Assembly (NCBI RefSeq): GCF_005938625.1
Contig: NZ_VCNJ01000039.1
Location: 1-64,000 of the forward strand
Source of the DNA: Pseudomonas fluorescens
GTDB lineage: Bacteria > Pseudomonadota > Gammaproteobacteria > Pseudomonadales > Pseudomonadaceae
DNA: 64,000 nt
Reading direction: 5' to 3'
Part shown: piece after piece, positions 1-8,916 of the stretch
Numbering within the stretch: position 1 is the stretch's first letter
Layout: each line of letters starts with the position of its first letter
The notes under the pieces: generated by a model
Databases searched by the model: none
Seen by the model: only the letters and a program-made list of their open reading frames with translations
What the model was told of the DNA's origin: nothing
Translations under genes and position numbers: made by a program

Positions 1-28
1 GGTTATTCCCCCCTTGATTGAGTACATA

Positions 29-43
29 TGTAGGGTTCCTTCA
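29..43 (-). promoter_or_regulatory. Recurrent motif, site A (short variant)
   Basis: TGTAGGGTTCCTTCA is a two-base-shorter variant of a 17-bp motif found in seven other intergenic places of the window. The presumed target gene would lie left of the window. Function is inferred only from recurrence. Confidence 0.2.
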
Positions 44-98
44 GATCGTGGTTTTTCAAATACCGTTTTCTGATGGGCTAAGGAGGTGATCACCGGTG

Positions 99-135
99 AT
101 ATCCTGCGAGGGCGACGCTTTCGCAGGATATTTGG
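99..135 (+). terminator. Putative intrinsic terminator hairpin
   Basis: An 11-bp perfect stem (ATATCCTGCGA paired with TCGCAGGATAT, 11-nt loop) is followed by TTTGGTTTT. This has the form of a rho-independent terminator reading rightward. The gene it serves would have to lie upstream of the window or be an untranslated RNA, because no coding sequence precedes it here. Confidence 0.45.
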
Positions 136-1619
136 TTTTCAACGCCAATGATTGATTCGTCGCATTTTTCTGCCTGGACGGTGGCGATGGAGCCTGCGCT
201 GCATTGGTTCTCTTGCCAGCTCAACGCTAACTGCATCAACCCGCAATTTTTTTTAACCTTTGCGCGTCGTGTTCTTCTGATGATTGACTCATGATCGCGC
301 CGACGCCGTTAACCAGATGCTTGGCTTTTTACTCGAGTTTGTATCAACCTGTCGCAAAAACTGACTATTTTGAAGCAGCAAGCATGTGTTTTTGCGGACG
401 ATGAACCTTAAACGGACAGTGCAATATCAGTGTCCGCTCGATTGCTAGCGAGACAAATGACATCGAACACCGTGGGTCGACTTCACATCGCCTTTGTGTC
501 AACAATATCATTTTTAGATAACTGACTAATCACTGTAAGCCAGCTTATCAGCTTGGGCTCGGCTAATTATCAGGGCACGTTGATGCGCGGGCGATCACCG
601 CAGGCGAGCCGACAGAGGCATTTGGGCGCCGCAAGGGGGTTAGGGTGTCCAACATATTCTGGATTCACGTCAAACCATATTTTCGTGATGAGGCCGCCGA
701 TACTTCCAGGCCCGTTTTAGTTGTATACCAAGTCATGGATCTCACAGATGCCATATTGTTTACGCGCACTTCAGTTGCAGTCCGCGAATAAATTATAGGG
801 GGGGGCGTTGACATTCTATACCAGCCGGACGTGACCCATATCTTTCGTGGGGTGTAAAGTAGGGTAAGTTAATTAGATTTGATTCGTATATCAACTGCAC
901 AGGGTGCTCAATTATTGCGCTGACCTTCTTTGTGATCTGTCCGGATAGTTCATCGTTGAGGTCGTCACATTTTCGGTGTTGGTGACAAAAGACTGGACTT
1001 TGATGGCTTGCGCTGTCACCACCCGTGTCGTCTGCGCGTTTGTTAAGATATTGGTACGTCTACCATTGTTGGATGGTAAGTTTCGCTTTGCTATTTATAC
1101 TAATCTACGACAAAAACGACGACACGGTACTGTACCCGGCATTGTGTTAATCAATTGCTTCGTTCAGCCAGGTACTGACTAATAAAGTCGGAACAAAATA
1201 AAAGCTCCACAATAATATTTTCTCGACAGCTGTCGATGTTTGATGGTGTTGTGGGCATATGCGAAAGGCGTTTATATCAATTTTGGGACGGTGAGGAGTC
1301 AAATGATTGTGTAAACGTTATTGTCTGTATGGAGGCGAGTGCTCGCCGTGTGGGGGTTGGGTGTTGCAGGACGTTATTGGACGACTTCAGATGAGAAAGG
1401 GTGGACACCGGTACGTGACAAACCTATTTATTCCTAATTGATCCGGCCAGGGACTAAGTGGGGTGGTCGTCCTGTCTCGAGTGAGGGAGGCAAAGGTCGT
1501 TTATTGCGGTTAAGTTCAGTGGCGTAAAATGGCGCATCGCGCGCTCCTTGGAGCTGGAACGGTGCGAATGCGCCGTGTTTAAGTCAATCTGGATCTAATC
1601 ACTCGAGGGGCTAGCTGCT

Positions 1620-2276
1620 TCAATACGAGCATGGCAGTTTTTTTATAATACGCACAAGGTACCCTCTCTCCATTTCTATATATTCACCTTCTTTCAGTGC
1701 TTTTACGATGGCTAGCGCGTGGGATCGGGAGACGCCTGTTGTTGTATTGACAAAACATATAAGTGTGAATTTTGTTTTGATGACAGCGGGTAAGGAGTCG
1801 ATCCACTCCAGAGAGGTTTTTATTTTTTCGTAGCTGTCATTGGTGCACTGGATTAACCATTTGGTGGAGAGCTCTCTTAGATGTCGGCTGATAAACTCAA
1901 ATACACCATCGATAAAGCACGGGTCAAGCGTGGATAGTGATATTGAGTTGATGGGGAGTTCGTAATACTTTGTGCTTGATATGATTTTGTACTGGGTGGC
2001 CTCCTCTGCATGATCCAGCGGAGGCTTTTCAAGCCAGACGATGCCTCCAGCGCTCACGAAGTTAATGGTTTTTCGGCCCCCCACCAGCATCTGCCATGCA
2101 CCGTCTTCAACGTAGACAATTGCCTTGACATCTATACTAGCTATGGCCGTCCCCTCGTCTGCCCACCTCAATGTTCCGAGTTTGCTTATCCAAGTTCGTA
2201 AATACACCATCACATCATTAGGCGTTGGCGCTGCGTCAGAGTTTGATTTTTGAGAGCTGGACATAATTGTTATCAT
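1620..2276 (-). CDS. IprA/YaiV-like winged-helix regulator
   Basis: This 218-residue protein ends in a helix-turn-helix of the form VSRSHALAIVKALKEGEYIE followed by 'MERGYLVRIIKKLP'. That closely matches, from memory, the C-terminus of enterobacterial IprA (YaiV, inhibitor of hydrogen peroxide resistance), including the closing proline and tyrosine. The N-terminal ~130 residues would be a cyclic-nucleotide-binding-like beta fold without obvious ligand residues. The family gives cytoplasmic transcription regulators related to Crp/Fnr. It stands alone, transcribed leftward with long gene-poor DNA on both sides, and is AT-richer than the operons further right, which suggests transfer. The start ATG at 2276 has a weak ribosome site; the internal ATG five codons later is an alternative. 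Confidence 0.65.
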   Translation of the reverse strand: MITIMSSSQKSNSDAAPTPNDVMVYLRTWISKLGTLRWADEGTAIASIDVKAIVYVEDGAWQMLVGGRKTINFVSAGGIVWLEKPPLDHAEEATQYKIISSTKYYELPINSISLSTLDPCFIDGVFEFISRHLRELSTKWLIQCTNDSYEKIKTSLEWIDSLPAVIKTKFTLICFVNTTTGVSRSHALAIVKALKEGEYIEMERGYLVRIIKKLPCSY

Positions 2277-3435
2277 TCCCTTGTCGTGATGGAGGCCGGC
2301 TTAGTGCAATTGCAAATAGGCACGGTCCCTCAAGTGTTTCCCTCCCCCCTTTCTCCGTTGTCGCTGGGCGTTATGCACAACTGCAACGCAGGTTTATTAA
2401 TATGCGAAAAACATTTAAAAATTCAAGGAAAGTCTGATATAGGACTCACCCTGTGGCGCCAAATAACAGTTTCGTTGTTTGAACGCTAATGCATAACCTC
2501 TATGGGGCGGCGATGGCTTGCTGCCCCCCACTTCTTTGTCGACTCGCCTGCCGTTTGCGGATCGTATGGGCTTTTTTTGCATGCGCATGGATAGTTTATT
2601 TTTATTGATAATTTTTTTTACAATTTTGGAGACGTGGCGCGCAGGTGAAGCCGTAAATAAATCCAGGCGGGACAACTGATTAATCTGGGCACGACGCACT
2701 CCATTATTAAAGGAAGATTAAAGCGGCTTCAGCACCGGCCACAATAAAGTGGATAATGGCTTCAGAAATTGGGTGTTCAAACGCACCTCACGTCGTGCCC
2801 TTTATAGGACGTCCGGGGGGGCAATCGGTCACACGCTAAGTTGGCTGTCAAGCGATATTGACGTTCTGGATGGCAGACGGTTGTCAAGGGGGAATAGGCG
2901 TTTGCCGCGTAGGGGGTTTCTGATTAGTTAACTTAAGTGTTTCATCTTCATTCATGCTTACATGGCGACGATCGCCAAAGTCATAGGCACTTCTCGTCCG
3001 CAGCGCCTCGGCAAAGTGGAGCTCTGTATTCAGACCTTTTCGGAGGCTGTGGGGCTATGCCTGTAGTTACTTTGCTCTGCGCGGGCCGCCGCCGCCCTGC
3101 TGTACACTTTGCCACGTCTGTAGCCGAGCTCTTCCGAGGCATGGCCCGGGGACGGTCTATGTGATGTTACACCCCGAAACATTGTTCATTGACCAATTCC
3201 GCTATCAGACTTGCGGCTTGCCAGTGGCAGAGGACGTTAGTTATAAGTCAGTTGTACTTAGCAGGGGTGGGACGGGAGTGAACAGTGTTTACTCATCATA
3301 TCAAATGACAGATGAGGTCGTGACGCCTGCCTGACCCCCGACTTTAATTTAATTAGCACTTTTGCTTTTCAGTGAGCGGGGCTGGTTAAAAATATAGTGC
3401 GAGCTGGAGATTTGACGTTTGGAAGGGAGGAGAAA
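2277..3435. other. Gene-poor spacer
   Basis: Only short overlapping frames without homology are present. The single item of note is a copy of the recurrent motif at 2908-2924. Confidence 0.5.
2908..2924 (-). promoter_or_regulatory. Recurrent 17-bp motif, site B
   Basis: CGTAGGGGGTTTCTGAT closely resembles sites C (7688) and H (42583). If it acts leftward, the next gene is the IprA-like regulator, about 630 bp away. Confidence 0.2.
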
Positions 3436-3756
3436 ATGGATGAATTTATACGTTCGTGGATGTATATCATGATTGCAGCGATTGGCGGCGCATTGGGTCA
3501 TATGATGCGCCGACTGGGGTCTCAACAACCCATTAAAGTGGGTGAGACACTTTTGCAAGGTGTCGGCGCCGCCTTTGCGGGTTACCTGGTGCTCTTGGGA
3601 TGTCGTTCCCTGGCTATACCCCCCGATATGTCAGGTTTGATCATCGGCTTGTGCGGCTGGTTAGGAGCCGATGCCACGCTGATGTTATTGCAGGATTACA
3701 TTTACAAAAAGATCAGGATTATTGCCCCCCATGATGACCCGCCCAAGGATCAGTAA
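3436..3756 (+). CDS. Phage holin, LydA-like
   Basis: The 106-residue product has three hydrophobic segments (about 6-22, 36-57 and 65-85) and a short charged, proline-containing tail, the layout of LydA/class-I-type holins that permeabilise the inner membrane to release endolysin. The chosen ATG at 3436 sits six bases after a strong GGGAGGAG ribosome site; the longer frame from 3397 has none. A GH19 endolysin follows about 210 bp downstream, so the two form a lysis cassette. No other phage structural genes are nearby. In Pseudomonas such isolated cassettes serve prophages, R-type pyocins or protein-toxin release; which applies here cannot be told. Confidence 0.75.
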   Translation: MDEFIRSWMYIMIAAIGGALGHMMRRLGSQQPIKVGETLLQGVGAAFAGYLVLLGCRSLAIPPDMSGLIIGLCGWLGADATLMLLQDYIYKKIRIIAPHDDPPKDQ

Positions 3757-3969
3757 TATCCAACGCCGGTGAGGCGAGCCAATCGCCACCTTTTAGCCGC
3801 GTTCACTGGATGCCGCGTGACAAGGTGCCGGGTTGCAAGGTGTCTGGGTACGAGTCAGGATTTGCGGCCTGGCCAGGAAAAAGGAGGGGCTTGTCTCACG
3901 TCCCAGGATGATCGTAGTAAACATCGAGTGCTGACCGATATTTGGGGTTGTTCAGTCCTGTGATTTATC

Positions 3970-4521
3970 ATGAGGTTTTGTGATTGTTTCCGAGTTGCAA
4001 GTATCGACATTCTTTCCCGCTCCGGCGCGGCCGCCAAATGGTTTACGCCGTTGCTGAATAAGGCGATGCACCGTTACGAGATCAATACCCGGCCGCGTAT
4101 TGCTGCTTTTATCGCTCAAGTCGGCTACGAATCGGGCGAGCTGCGTAATTTGCGTGAGGTCGACAGCGGGCTTGGCGACAGGGGAGCAAGGGGGCTCTCT
4201 GACCGGCTTGGCGATCCGGCTGCAATGGCGCCTGTCCTGCCGCTGTATGGGGGGGGGCGTGGCCTGATTCAGATCGCAGGATTAAGCCATTATCGGCATT
4301 GCGGCGCGGCCTTGGGGCTTGATCTGGTCAATCACCCGCAACGCCTGGAGCAACCCGATTATGCCTATCTGTCGGCGGCCTGGTATTGGCATCGCAAGGA
4401 CTTGAACCGATTGGCCGACCGGGGCGAGCTGGACGCGATCACGCGGCGGATCAAAGGTCATCTTGATGGACAAACGCAGCGATGGGCCTTGTATCAGTTG
4501 GCGTTGTCGGTATTGAAATAA
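3970..4521 (+). CDS. GH19 chitinase-like endolysin
   Basis: The product is a predicted peptidoglycan-degrading enzyme of glycoside hydrolase family 19. The family's N-terminal block is seen as RIAAFIAQVGYESGEL, which carries the catalytic Glu, followed by GRGLIQIAGLSHYRHCGAAL and a C-terminal YLSAAWYWHRKDLNRLAD block. At 183 residues it is slightly short, and the segment between the catalytic Glu and the GRGLIQ motif looks compressed, with a nine-G run at about 4248-4257. The first ~15 residues do not resemble the family, so the true start may be a downstream alternative or the N-terminus may be altered. It pairs with the upstream holin and converges on the cupin gene across a shared hairpin. 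Confidence 0.75.
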   Translation: MRFCDCFRVASIDILSRSGAAAKWFTPLLNKAMHRYEINTRPRIAAFIAQVGYESGELRNLREVDSGLGDRGARGLSDRLGDPAAMAPVLPLYGGGRGLIQIAGLSHYRHCGAALGLDLVNHPQRLEQPDYAYLSAAWYWHRKDLNRLADRGELDAITRRIKGHLDGQTQRWALYQLALSVLK

Positions 4522-4588
4522 GAGGCGACCCGTTACAAAGACGGGGGCGCAGAGCGCCCTTTGCCAGAAAGTCATGATTGAGGACCAT

Positions 4589-4623
4589 CGCAGATCGGCG
4601 CCCAGGGCAGGGCGCGATCTGCG
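4589..4623. terminator. Hairpin between convergent genes
   Basis: CGCAGATC-G-GCGCCC pairs with GGGCGC-GATCTGCG around a 6-nt loop, a 14-bp stem with one bulge. It lies between the endolysin stop (4521) and the cupin stop (4638), so it could end both transcripts. There is no long T-tract. Confidence 0.4.
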
Positions 4624-4637
4624 GGTGGAGGCTGAGC

Positions 4638-5090
4638 CTACTCGACCTTGACCACGAGCGGCACGCCGGGGGTGCCGGCATAAAATACAATCAGCTCAGC
4701 CGACTCATCACCGGTTACGCCGCGATGCGCCGCGTCGACCATTTCTGGCAATACGTCACCTGGGCCGATCACCAACGATTTTCCGTCGCTCTTGCGTTCG
4801 ACCGTCAGGTGGCCGGACAGTACATACGCAGCGTTGACTACCCGGTGGAGATGCCACGGCAGAGCACTGTGGGGCGCAATCGTATAGCGCATGACGGACA
4901 CTTCAGGCTGGCCATTGGGGTACGCACGGTATTCAACACCATCCCAGGATTTTGTTGTTTTGAGCAGCTCGGTGATGACAGTCTTGGACTTTGTCGCAGT
5001 GACAGGCATGGACGTGTCGGCGGTGGCCAACAACGGCAAGGCGGCGATCAGAAGGGCAAAACACGCACGTGTGGAGAGGTGACAGGACAT
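4638..5090 (-). CDS. Secreted cupin-domain protein
   Basis: The 150-residue product begins with a clear Sec signal peptide, with a hydrophobic core 'ACFALLIAALPLLATADT' and cleavage near residue 25. A single RmlC-like cupin fold follows. The first cupin motif includes LPWHLHRVVNAAYVLSGHLT with the metal-binding His pair, and the second is the GDVLPEMVDAAHRG region. Substrate and reaction cannot be inferred; small periplasmic cupins often bind metal or act as sensors or isomerases. The gene stands alone, divergent from the effector-like gene to its right, with the start at 5090 preceded by GGAGTTCG. An 8-bp tandem repeat lies about 130 bp upstream. Confidence 0.7.
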   Translation of the reverse strand: MSCHLSTRACFALLIAALPLLATADTSMPVTATKSKTVITELLKTTKSWDGVEYRAYPNGQPEVSVMRYTIAPHSALPWHLHRVVNAAYVLSGHLTVERKSDGKSLVIGPGDVLPEMVDAAHRGVTGDESAELIVFYAGTPGVPLVVKVE

Positions 5091-5222
5091 AAATCGAACT
5101 CCTTCGAATAATTAAAGTTGTATAGAATGAGGCTAGCTAACGACGACAGTCGCTTATTTGGGCGAGCGCTTAATTATATTTCAATGTTTATCCTGCTCTC
5201 CATAAGCACATTATTTAAGAAA

Positions 5223-5254
5223 GTAACCGAGTAACCGAGTAACCGAGTCGCCGA
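5223..5254. repeat. Tandem 8-bp repeat GTAACCGA
   Basis: Three perfect copies of GTAACCGA at 5223-5246 are followed by a degenerate fourth (GTCGCCGA). The array lies in the spacer between the cupin and effector-like genes. It may be a direct-repeat protein binding array or a slippage product. Confidence 0.6.
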
Positions 5255-5625
5255 TTTTGCAGATTAGTAGCCGGCCGCTCGTCACCGTTCGGGCTTGCCT
5301 GGTTGATTGTTAGCCGTCCGTACGGGCCGTTGCAGTTTGTTCATGACCCCCTCATTTAATTGCCCGTCAATCGAGCCATCAGTCAGGCCGCCTGATGCGC
5401 GGCGCATGCTACGTGCAGCGTCAGATCCGTGCTTTCGACCTTGATCCTCCTCGATCAGGTCGTCGCCCACCAGCGCAGATCCGGTTTAGCACACTGCCTG
5501 TCGCGGGCGCCGGAAATGCCTCCTCACAATTGGCGAACAAATTTTTTGCCGTTTTCGGTTATAACGCCGGCGAGCTTCATGAGCACGCGATTACGTACCG
5601 TTTCGACAAAGGACTGACCCTTGTG

Positions 5626-6606
5626 ATGAAAAACTCCGGAGCCAATATCGGCCGGGGCCCCATGCCCAGTGTTCCATCGCCCGCCAGGCCCAACACGCCG
5701 CCAGCGTCTCAACGACATGCCAGCGGCAAGGTTTTCTCCCCGACTGAAAATGCCCAGGCGTTTGTCCCCAGCACCTTGGTCCCCTCGGCCCCAAGCGTGC
5801 CCGCGAAGGCGGCCAAACCGGTCCCGTTCGCCATTCCCAGGCCCTGCGCCCTGTGCCGCACCTATCACGAGGGGGGCTGTACGGTCTCTCCCCCTGAGGC
5901 CGCGTCTTCTTCGTCAAAGCCTGGATCAGCGCAGCACATCTATGAAACTTATCAGGCTACCTACCAACCCCAGGATCGGCGTCAGCCGTTTGAAATCATG
6001 CACGCGGTCACGCAAGGCCAGTTGAACTTCACCAGCCCGCAGGCCAGTCAGGCGGTGCTGGAAAAAGTCGCGCACATGAAATTCACGCTGCGCCACTACA
6101 CCTCGTCAGCCGACGGTCCGCCGGCGTTCAACACGATCTCGTCCAACTTTGAGCTGGTACACCGTCACATCAAAACCCTGCAAAGAACCCAAGGCAGCAA
6201 CACCAATCAGGATGACTGGGTGCGTCTGGGCAATACCGCGTTTACCTTTTTTCTCCTGGCCGTCGACGGCAAGGTGGCTCAGCGAAAGTTTCTCGCCGCA
6301 GCCACCCATTACGCCGAAATCGATCCGGACGACCTGGAGCAGATGGCGGCGGCCGGTCTGAGCGATGCAGAGCTTTTCGCTTCGCCGGATTTGCTGCACA
6401 CCAAGGATCTGTCGACGGCCAAAGCCATCCGAGGGCCGCTCAAAGACCTTAAGGCGCTCATGGTCGCCAGTTCCGGACTCAAGCCGATCATGTTGGGACG
6501 TACGGCGGCTGAGCGCTTGCTCACGGCGATCGACGAGCCCTTTGGCGGCACCCTGGAAATCAAGGTGCCCGGGGCTGTCAACGTGACCCAGTGGCATCGC
6601 GTCTAG
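5626..6606 (+). CDS. Unrecognised effector/toxin-like protein
   Basis: The start at 5626 is chosen because AAAGGA lies 12 bases upstream; the frame stays open back to 5395. The 326-residue product has a Ser/Pro-rich, nearly acid-free first ~70 residues, as seen in type III effectors, then a CALC..YHEGGC stretch. A folded region follows that starts with KFTLRHYTSS and contains GNTAFTFFLLAVDG and ATHYAEIDPDDL. The LRHYTS string with later S and E/D positions is reminiscent of ADP-ribosyltransferase toxins, but this is a hint, not an assignment. No hrp-box promoter was found just upstream. The next gene, a convergent Panacea-domain protein, belongs to a family of antitoxins. Confidence 0.6.
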   Translation: MKNSGANIGRGPMPSVPSPARPNTPPASQRHASGKVFSPTENAQAFVPSTLVPSAPSVPAKAAKPVPFAIPRPCALCRTYHEGGCTVSPPEAASSSSKPGSAQHIYETYQATYQPQDRRQPFEIMHAVTQGQLNFTSPQASQAVLEKVAHMKFTLRHYTSSADGPPAFNTISSNFELVHRHIKTLQRTQGSNTNQDDWVRLGNTAFTFFLLAVDGKVAQRKFLAAATHYAEIDPDDLEQMAAAGLSDAELFASPDLLHTKDLSTAKAIRGPLKDLKALMVASSGLKPIMLGRTAAERLLTAIDEPFGGTLEIKVPGAVNVTQWHRV

Positions 6607-6802
6607 ACGCCTGTGCATGCTTGAGGCTGTCATGATCGGGTAGGTCTGGACGTCTCGTTCGTCAATACCGCCAGAGGCCTCACGGGCTCTTTTCTGCTAG
6701 GCGATAACGATGCTTGCGCCTGATCGGTCATCGGTCATTGGCACGACTCGATGGACGGCCTCGGTAGGCACCTGCAGCGAGCCTGAGTCGCGATACGCTT
6801 GT

Positions 6803-7300
6803 TCACTCCTCGGCCTGCTGCCCAGTGGAGTGCACGGCGGCCTTGAAATAGGCAACCGTTCTGGACAGGGGGATGTTGACCCCGTGCATGCCCTTGGATT
6901 CGCGCCAGGTTATGTCCCACGGGGTATCCTTGCCATGGACCATTTGCGTGAGCTGGAGATCGGAATACGCCGCGTAGTGGCGAAACACGGTGCGCAGAAG
7001 GGTCTGGGTCTCCGTGTCCTTGGGCGGCGAGGCCACATGTGCTCCGTGTGCATCGTAGTCCAGCGCTTTACGGGTAATGGGGTCTGCGCCAAATCGGTTG
7101 AATTCACGGTAGAGCGAGGCAATGACCAGCCCATAGGGCCCGGCCTGCACTTTCTCGTTGAGCAGGGCGCGGCCGGTGTACCCTGCGTGCCACCCATGCG
7201 CGTAATAAACCAGAGCCTGAAGTTTCAACGAGCTCAAACTTTGGTCACTGCTCTCGGCCAGCTCAAGAAAATAATTGGCAATCGATTTGGCACTAAACAT
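6803..7300 (-). CDS. Panacea (DUF4065/SocA-like) protein
   Basis: The 165-residue protein shows the DUF4065 pattern: SAKSIANYFLELA, LSSLKLQALVYYAHGWHAG, QAGPYGLVIASLYREFNRFG, and a C-terminal TVFRHYAAYSDLQLTQMVHG with a Trp-rich end. Panacea domains occur in antitoxins that neutralise varied toxins (the PanA-type modules) and in SocA-type adaptors for proteolysis. Normally the toxin gene is adjacent and co-directional. Here the neighbours are a convergent effector-like gene and gene-free DNA, so either the partner has been lost or the arrangement is unusual. The start at 7300 follows a weak ribosome site. Confidence 0.75.
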   Translation of the reverse strand: MFSAKSIANYFLELAESSDQSLSSLKLQALVYYAHGWHAGYTGRALLNEKVQAGPYGLVIASLYREFNRFGADPITRKALDYDAHGAHVASPPKDTETQTLLRTVFRHYAAYSDLQLTQMVHGKDTPWDITWRESKGMHGVNIPLSRTVAYFKAAVHSTGQQAEE

Positions 7301-7967
7301 GTTACGACTCTCGATCCATTAAATTTAAAGCGACACACCTTTCATCGCACCTGATCGGCCGGTGACTGGCCTGAAGCCAAGTCTGCCGGCGTCACCGGCT
7401 CAATGAAGAGGACGCGGTTGATCCTTGACTCGGCAGGACGCAGGGGGGGCCAGGTTCGCTGCCCTTCGTCTATTGCGGGGTGTACATTTTTTGTGTTTGG
7501 CCGACTTGAGTTTTAAGTGTGACCAATACCTGTCAGGATAAAAAGCTCGCTAACCAGGTACGGCTGACAGCCGCTGGGTAAAAGGGGGCTGGCAGTACCG
7601 CCAGGCGGTATCAACGGATGAAGTGCTTCCTTCCAAGCACCCTGCCAGCCCGTACGCGAAACATTAAGCGAAGTAGGGAGAGGGGGCTGTAGGGGGTTCC
7701 TTAAAGTTGGCTGAACCGCACCTCCTTATCCGGACAGGGGCGTGATTCTGACGCCTTGCTGGAATGAGAGGGGGCCTCAAGACGAACTTGTCACATGAAC
7801 GGGGACCCTGACGAGGCGGTCAGCGGGAGCGTGCCGGCACTTGGCACAAGTTGTGACTTCGAAGGGGCCTCGGTCGTGATGACGGAGGCGCCTGTTCGCA
7901 GAACTTCAGGGCGTGCTAGTATTTTTGTGCACTTTCAAAGTTGAGAGTGCGAATCCATGGAGTGTTT
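7301..7967. other. Spacer upstream of the MvaT gene
   Basis: No gene is seen. The spacer contains motif site C (7688-7704), G-rich tracts and the presumed MvaT-gene promoter region. Confidence 0.5.
7688..7704 (-). promoter_or_regulatory. Recurrent 17-bp motif, site C
   Basis: TGTAGGGGGTTCCTTAA lies between the divergent Panacea gene (start 7300) and the MvaT gene (start 7968). Confidence 0.25.
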
Positions 7968-8324
7968 ATGTCTTTAATTATTGAATACCGCGCCACTGAA
8001 GACGCCATCAAGCAATTGCAACGAAAGTTAGAGGTCATGGCAGATGATCCGGCATTACTCACCGAGATGGAATTTGAAGAGCGGCTGCGAGCGTTAATGG
8101 GGGAGTACAGTAAAAGTCTGCGCGACATTATCAAACTGCTGGCTCCTGAGAGAGACATGCCGGCCGCAGAGACTACATCCAAACGCAAGCGTCGCGCCGT
8201 CAAGGTTTACCGCCATCCCGATTCCGGTGAAGTGGTGGAAACCAAAGGGGGCAATCATCGACTCCTCAAGGCCTGGAAGCAGCAGTACGGCGCCCAGACC
8301 GTGGAAAGCTGGCTGGACCGGTAA
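7968..8324 (+). CDS. MvaT/MvaU-family H-NS-like silencer
   Basis: The 118-residue product has the full MvaT layout. It opens with MSLIIEYRATEDAIKQLQRK, a coiled-coil oligomerisation region with EFEERLRALMGEYSKSLRDI, then a basic linker (SKRKRRAVK). The C-terminal DNA-binding domain has ETKGGNHRLLKAWKQQYG, whose GGN loop inserts in the minor groove of AT-rich DNA. Such xenogeneic silencers are typical of Pseudomonas. The sequence diverges from core MvaT (for example VYRHPDSGEVVETKGG), so it is probably an accessory paralogue. The start at 7968 gives the canonical N-terminus. Its position in a low-GC accessory region suggests local silencing or modulation of core MvaT by mixed oligomers. Confidence 0.9.
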   Translation: MSLIIEYRATEDAIKQLQRKLEVMADDPALLTEMEFEERLRALMGEYSKSLRDIIKLLAPERDMPAAETTSKRKRRAVKVYRHPDSGEVVETKGGNHRLLKAWKQQYGAQTVESWLDR

Positions 8325-8565
8325 GCCCCCCCTACCGGATGTCTTGCGAAATGTGGTGAGCCGGACCGTGTGCTGCGTTGGCGAGCCGCTGCTCGTTAAA
8401 AAGGTGGGCTGCTTTCGGCCGCCGATGCAAGCGAAAAGGTCTGGACGGTGCTTGGGATATTAGGCGTCCCTGAGACGACCTTGAGCACGGCGCCAGGCCG
8501 GCCTGTGCAAAAGCCGGCGTATCCCCCAAATCTGGGGCCCTGCGTGCAGGGCGATGCCCCAGGCA

Positions 8566-8916
8566 TCATTGGTTGTGGGTACCTGAACAAGACTCTAGCA
8601 ACGACAGGTTTTCGCCGAATTCGATGTCATGCTCTTTGGCAATCAGTCGCGCGCGGGCGCAACTGATTTTCAGGTTGCTGGCCGCCTGGGCCAGGTATCT
8701 GCCGGCTTGGGCCTGTCTTAGGAGGGCGGGTGCCAGTCTGGCCCGCTCTTTCTTCAATTGATACTGACGGGCAGCCGCCATGTCCGTATAGACCTGTCCG
8801 CTGATACCGCTCTGGATTTGCTGAATGCGATGTCCGGCGGCCACGAACGCTTCGATCTGCTGTTCCAATTCTGTTGCTAGCGCGTCGCGAGGATGCGGTT
8901 TTGAGTCGAAAATCAC
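8566..8916 (-). CDS. Small hypothetical, HTH-like C-terminus
   Basis: This 116-residue protein is predicted to be largely helical, with LEQQIEAFVAAGHRIQQIQS near the N-terminus and a possible helix-turn-helix around ARYLAQAASNLKISCARARLI. The family is not recognised; a small phage- or island-type DNA-binding protein is plausible. The start codon is GTG at 8916, overlapping the stop of the upstream frame as GTGA and preceded by AGGAAC, which suggests translational coupling. Nothing else in sequence or context gives a function. Confidence 0.5.
   Translation of the reverse strand: MIFDSKPHPRDALATELEQQIEAFVAAGHRIQQIQSGISGQVYTDMAAARQYQLKKERARLAPALLRQAQAGRYLAQAASNLKISCARARLIAKEHDIEFGENLSLLESCSGTHNQ

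Larger units (their letters stand above)
1..1619. other. Long gene-poor, AT-richer stretch
   Basis: No convincing coding sequence is visible. The one open frame of about 68 codons (976-1182, plus) has no recognisable family and no clear ribosome binding site. The stretch holds a perfect Shine-Dalgarno-like string at 80-90, a strong hairpin at 99-131 and one copy of a recurrent motif at 29-43, listed separately. Base composition is lower in GC than the gene-rich parts of the window, as in horizontally acquired Pseudomonas DNA. Confidence 0.6.

Noticed and set aside
80..98. TAAGGAGGTGATC, matching the complement of the 16S rRNA 3' end
   Set aside because: The rest of a 16S gene end is absent on either strand; it is a strong Shine-Dalgarno-like string or chance, with only a 19-codon frame after it.
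976..1182. 68-codon plus-strand ORF in the left gene-poor stretch
   Set aside because: No family, no ribosome site, and composition of a random open frame.
7681..7740. Possible HrpL (hrp-box) promoter in reverse, GGAACC near 7697
   Set aside because: The CCACNNA element at the required spacing is missing.
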